From: Cyanobacteria bacterium OH_CDB_20 | Lineage (GTDB): Bacteria > Cyanobacteriota > Vampirovibrionia > Gastranaerophilales > Gastranaerophilaceae | Reading direction: 5' to 3' | Assembly: GCA_023415935.1 (NCBI GenBank) | Contig: JAEZIX010000087.1 | Coordinates: 1 to 32,578, forward strand | DNA: 32,578 nucleotides | Part shown: positions 30,718 through 32,578 of the stretch, piece after piece | Layout of the letters: every line of letters starts with the position of its first letter | Numbering within the stretch: the stretch's first letter is position 1 | Made by a program: the position numbers and the translations under genes | Notes under the pieces: model-generated | Told to the model about the DNA's origin: nothing | Seen by the model: the letters and a program-made list of their open reading frames with translations, nothing else | Database searches by the model: none

Positions 30718-31353
30718 ATGGACATAATAAAAAACAAGCAAGATAAGCTTACATATATTGGGATATCGCTGGGTGGAACATCTAATATTGAGTCTGCTGC
30801 TGCAATTCTTGATAAAAATCTAAATATAATAAAACTTGATAAGCTATTTTCAATGCAAGACGTTGAATTTTTTATAGAGAATCTTCCGGGCAAGTCAAAT
30901 TGTGTAATCAATATTTCTATCCCTGAAAACGAAACGATGATAAGCAGCAAGTGGAAATATACTTCAAGAACTTATCACGCGGTAAATTTAAATTCTAATC
31001 TTATCAACAAAGATGACTGGACAAACAGATTTTCATCAAGAGGTTCTGAATACTTTCTTGCAACAAAAAACAAAGGTATCGATATAATTCGCTATGACAT
31101 TGATAATGCAAAAAAAGAAATAGGATTTTGCACACCTTTTAAAAACCGTACGCCTATTGACTGCAAAGCTATTCAAAACAGTTTAAAAATGAAATTCAAA
31201 ATAAAAGAACTTCCTTCTAATATGCTCCCCGTAGCCCAGCTTGAAGCCATTTTAGGTGCAATTTTAGCCTGCACAGTAACCAATGGAACCGAAAACGAAG
31301 ACTACAAAAGGCTATACACCTATAACGACATAGATGTTCTTGGCTTTTGCTGA
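30718..31353 (+). CDS. Uncharacterised protein, possible RNase H-like (DUF429-type) fold
   Basis: This 211-aa protein has no confidently recognised family. The opening YIGISLGGTSNIESAAAILDKNLNIIKLDKL resembles the first strands of RNase H-like folds: a strand with a small Gly-rich turn, then a second strand. VINISIPEN at 63-71 would be the next strand, and an Ala/Leu-rich helix, LPVAQLEAILGAILACTV, follows at 166-183. The acidic residue expected in strand 1 of an active nuclease or ATPase is Ser or Gly here, so catalysis is doubtful. It has no good Shine-Dalgarno and probably depends on the upstream gene. Confidence 0.7.
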   Translation: MDIIKNKQDKLTYIGISLGGTSNIESAAAILDKNLNIIKLDKLFSMQDVEFFIENLPGKSNCVINISIPENETMISSKWKYTSRTYHAVNLNSNLINKDDWTNRFSSRGSEYFLATKNKGIDIIRYDIDNAKKEIGFCTPFKNRTPIDCKAIQNSLKMKFKIKELPSNMLPVAQLEAILGAILACTVTNGTENEDYKRLYTYNDIDVLGFC

Positions 31354-31387
31354 TTTTCGTGTATAATAGATAGGCATGCTCTATAAT
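31340..31387 (+). promoter_or_regulatory. trpS promoter region with two -10 boxes
   Basis: TTGGCT (31340-31345), 16 bases and TATAAT (31362-31367) give one promoter, starting near 31374. A second TATAAT at 31382-31387 could start transcription near 31394. An ATG at 31389 would fall at or before that second start, which supports the downstream ATG 31422 as the true trpS start. Confidence 0.55.
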
Positions 31388-31421
31388 TATGCAGAGATTT
31401 TGGGAGGCAAAGGAATCTCAG

Positions 31422-32435
31422 ATGTCACAGTTAAAACTTATGTCAGGAATGCGCCCGACAGGAAAACTTCACCTTGGACACTATGAAGGAGTCCTTACTA
31501 ATTGGGTTAAATTACAGGAAGAGTATCAATGCTTTTACTGTGTTGCTGACTGGCATGCGTTAACAACAAAATATGATAAAACAGAGACTTTGGCTCAAGA
31601 TAGGCTTGAGGTTGTTCTTGATTGGCTTGCCTGCGGAATTGACCCTGATAAAGCAATAGTGTATTACCAATCACAAATTCCTCAAATCGCAGAATTGCAT
31701 ATCTTATTAAGCATGATTACACCAAACAACTGGGTTGAACGTGATCCGACTTTAAAAGATATGGTAAAAATAATAAAAGGCAAAGATGCAGCAGGAAGCG
31801 ATAATGTTCCGCAACTTAGTTACGGACTTTTGGGCTACCCTGTTCTTATGACCGCAGATATTCTTGCGTTCAATGCATCTGTTGTTCCTGTAGGAAACGA
31901 TCAGCTTGCGCACCTTGAAATCTCAAGAGATATTGCAAGAAGATTTAATAATATATATAAAACTGACTTTTTCATTGAGCCTACACCTAAATTAACACAC
32001 GTACCTTTACTTCAAGGTGTTGACGGGCAAAAAATGGGTAAGTCATTTAACAATGATATTAAAATTTCAGATGATGAAAAAACAACTGAGAAAAAAGTAA
32101 TGTCAGCAATTACAGATAGAAGCAGGGCAAGAAAAGATGACCCCGGTCATCCTGATAAGTGCGAAGTTGCCTTCAACTATTATAAACTGTTTGCTGACGA
32201 AAATACAATTAAAGAAACCGAACACGAATGCACAAAGGGTTTAAGAGGCTGTGCTGACTGCAAAAGAAAGCTTGCCCAAATTATAAATAATAAATTTGCT
32301 CCAATTAGAGCTAAACGACAAGAACTTGCAAATGATATTAATAAAGTTAAAGATATAATTAGTTGCGGCAACGACAAGGCAAAAGCGGAAGCAAAAGTCG
32401 TTCTCGAAAAAGCCAAGTCAATCGTCGGAATATAA
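31422..32435 (+). CDS. trpS: Tryptophan-tRNA ligase
   Basis: TrpS charges tRNA-Trp with tryptophan. The 337-aa class I synthetase has the HIGH motif as HLGHYEG preceded by SGMRPTGKL, the specificity segment MTADILAFNASVVPVGNDQLAHLEISRDIARRF, and the KMSKS motif as KMGKSFNN. The C-terminal anticodon-binding part carries Cys residues (ECTKGLRGCADCK) of the kind seen in many bacterial TrpS. The start at ATG 31422 is chosen because AAAGGA lies seven bases upstream; an in-frame ATG 33 bases earlier has no Shine-Dalgarno and overlaps the promoter. The length is normal. Confidence 0.97.
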   Translation: MSQLKLMSGMRPTGKLHLGHYEGVLTNWVKLQEEYQCFYCVADWHALTTKYDKTETLAQDRLEVVLDWLACGIDPDKAIVYYQSQIPQIAELHILLSMITPNNWVERDPTLKDMVKIIKGKDAAGSDNVPQLSYGLLGYPVLMTADILAFNASVVPVGNDQLAHLEISRDIARRFNNIYKTDFFIEPTPKLTHVPLLQGVDGQKMGKSFNNDIKISDDEKTTEKKVMSAITDRSRARKDDPGHPDKCEVAFNYYKLFADENTIKETEHECTKGLRGCADCKRKLAQIINNKFAPIRAKRQELANDINKVKDIISCGNDKAKAEAKVVLEKAKSIVGI

Positions 32436-32448
32436 GTTAGGGGCATTT

Positions 32449-32578
32449 ATGACAAGAAGAGTTGAAGTATATGCGGGCGCATATGCAAGTGGAAAATCTG
32501 AAACATCTATTAATAGAGCACTTCAATATATTAAAGAAGGCAAGAGTGTTACTCTTGTTGATCTTGATACAGTTGAAC
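32449..32578 (+). CDS. P-loop NTP-binding protein, 5' part only
   Basis: Forty-three codons are visible before the window ends. The start is ATG 32449 with Shine-Dalgarno AGGGG, 13 bases after the trpS stop. Residues 10-17 (GAYASGKS) are a Walker A motif directly after the first beta strand, and VTLVDLDTVE at about 34-43 resembles the second strand and acidic residue of MinD/CobQ-like or kinase P-loop folds. The specific family cannot be named from this fragment. Confidence 0.8.
   Translation, partial: MTRRVEVYAGAYASGKSETSINRALQYIKEGKSVTLVDLDTVE

Noticed and set aside
31389..31421. ATG 31389 as the trpS start
   Set aside because: It is two bases from a -10 box and has no Shine-Dalgarno, while ATG 31422 has AAAGGA at the right distance.

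Overview
The window is an AT-rich bacterial chromosome segment with densely packed genes. It carries housekeeping genes (gyrB, rsmI, uppS, rpsT, a B12-dependent ribonucleotide reductase, sucCD, trpS). It also carries markers of an anaerobic, hydrogen-evolving fermenter (hydF, a GltA/NfnB-type flavoprotein) and of a Gram-negative envelope (PfkB/RfaE-type sugar kinase, Wzy/WaaL-type O-antigen ligase family protein). A protein resembling the cyanobacterial DUF4330 family together with this anaerobic gene set points to a non-photosynthetic relative of Cyanobacteria (Vampirovibrionia/Melainabacteria, Gastranaerophilales-like). That placement is an inference from gene content, not from alignment. 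TGG codes for Trp and TGA is used as a stop, so the standard bacterial code applies. No tRNA, rRNA, CRISPR array, insertion sequence or prophage gene was seen.

Layout. 1-4.5 kb (minus): gyrB, a membrane-anchored TPR protein and a GAF-domain protein running off the left edge. 4.6-5.2 kb (plus): a histidine phosphatase with a probable leaderless start. 5.2-8.8 kb (minus): STAS-like protein plus rsmI, an EF-hand protein, and an exported AMIN-like membrane protein with a 20-bp palindrome in its promoter. 9.0-11.3 kb (plus): a divergent GH13 enzyme. 11.4-11.8 kb (minus): a small exported protein. 11.9-14.9 kb (plus): nagZ-like GH3, uppS, rdgB and a PNPOx-fold protein. 14.9-16.4 kb (minus): a 510-aa membrane protein of unknown function with a terminator-like hairpin in its leader. 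16.6-17.3 kb: rpsT (plus) and a candidate rpoZ (minus). 17.4-19.4 kb (minus): nrdJ with an operator-like palindrome at its start site. 19.4-19.8 kb: a gene-free, unusually structured stretch. 19.8-23.5 kb (plus): TPR protein, zinc dehydrogenase, flippase-like membrane protein, hydF. 23.6-30.0 kb (minus): a tight run of sugar kinase, DUF4330, O-antigen ligase, sucC, sucD and gltA. 30.1-32.6 kb (plus): two uncharacterised proteins, trpS and a P-loop protein cut by the right edge.

The genes suggest three linked themes. Anaerobic redox and energy metabolism is represented by hydF, gltA, sucCD and the dehydrogenase. Envelope building is represented by uppS, nagZ, the O-antigen ligase and sugar kinase pair, and the flippase-like protein. 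Nucleotide and translation upkeep is represented by nrdJ, rdgB, rpsT, rsmI and trpS. Nothing seen is a proven new system. The best leads are the 19.4-19.8 kb region with overlapping, mutually exclusive hairpins, the promoter palindrome at 8855-8874, the nrdJ operator, and two promoters placed so that translation would start at or beside the transcript's 5' end.
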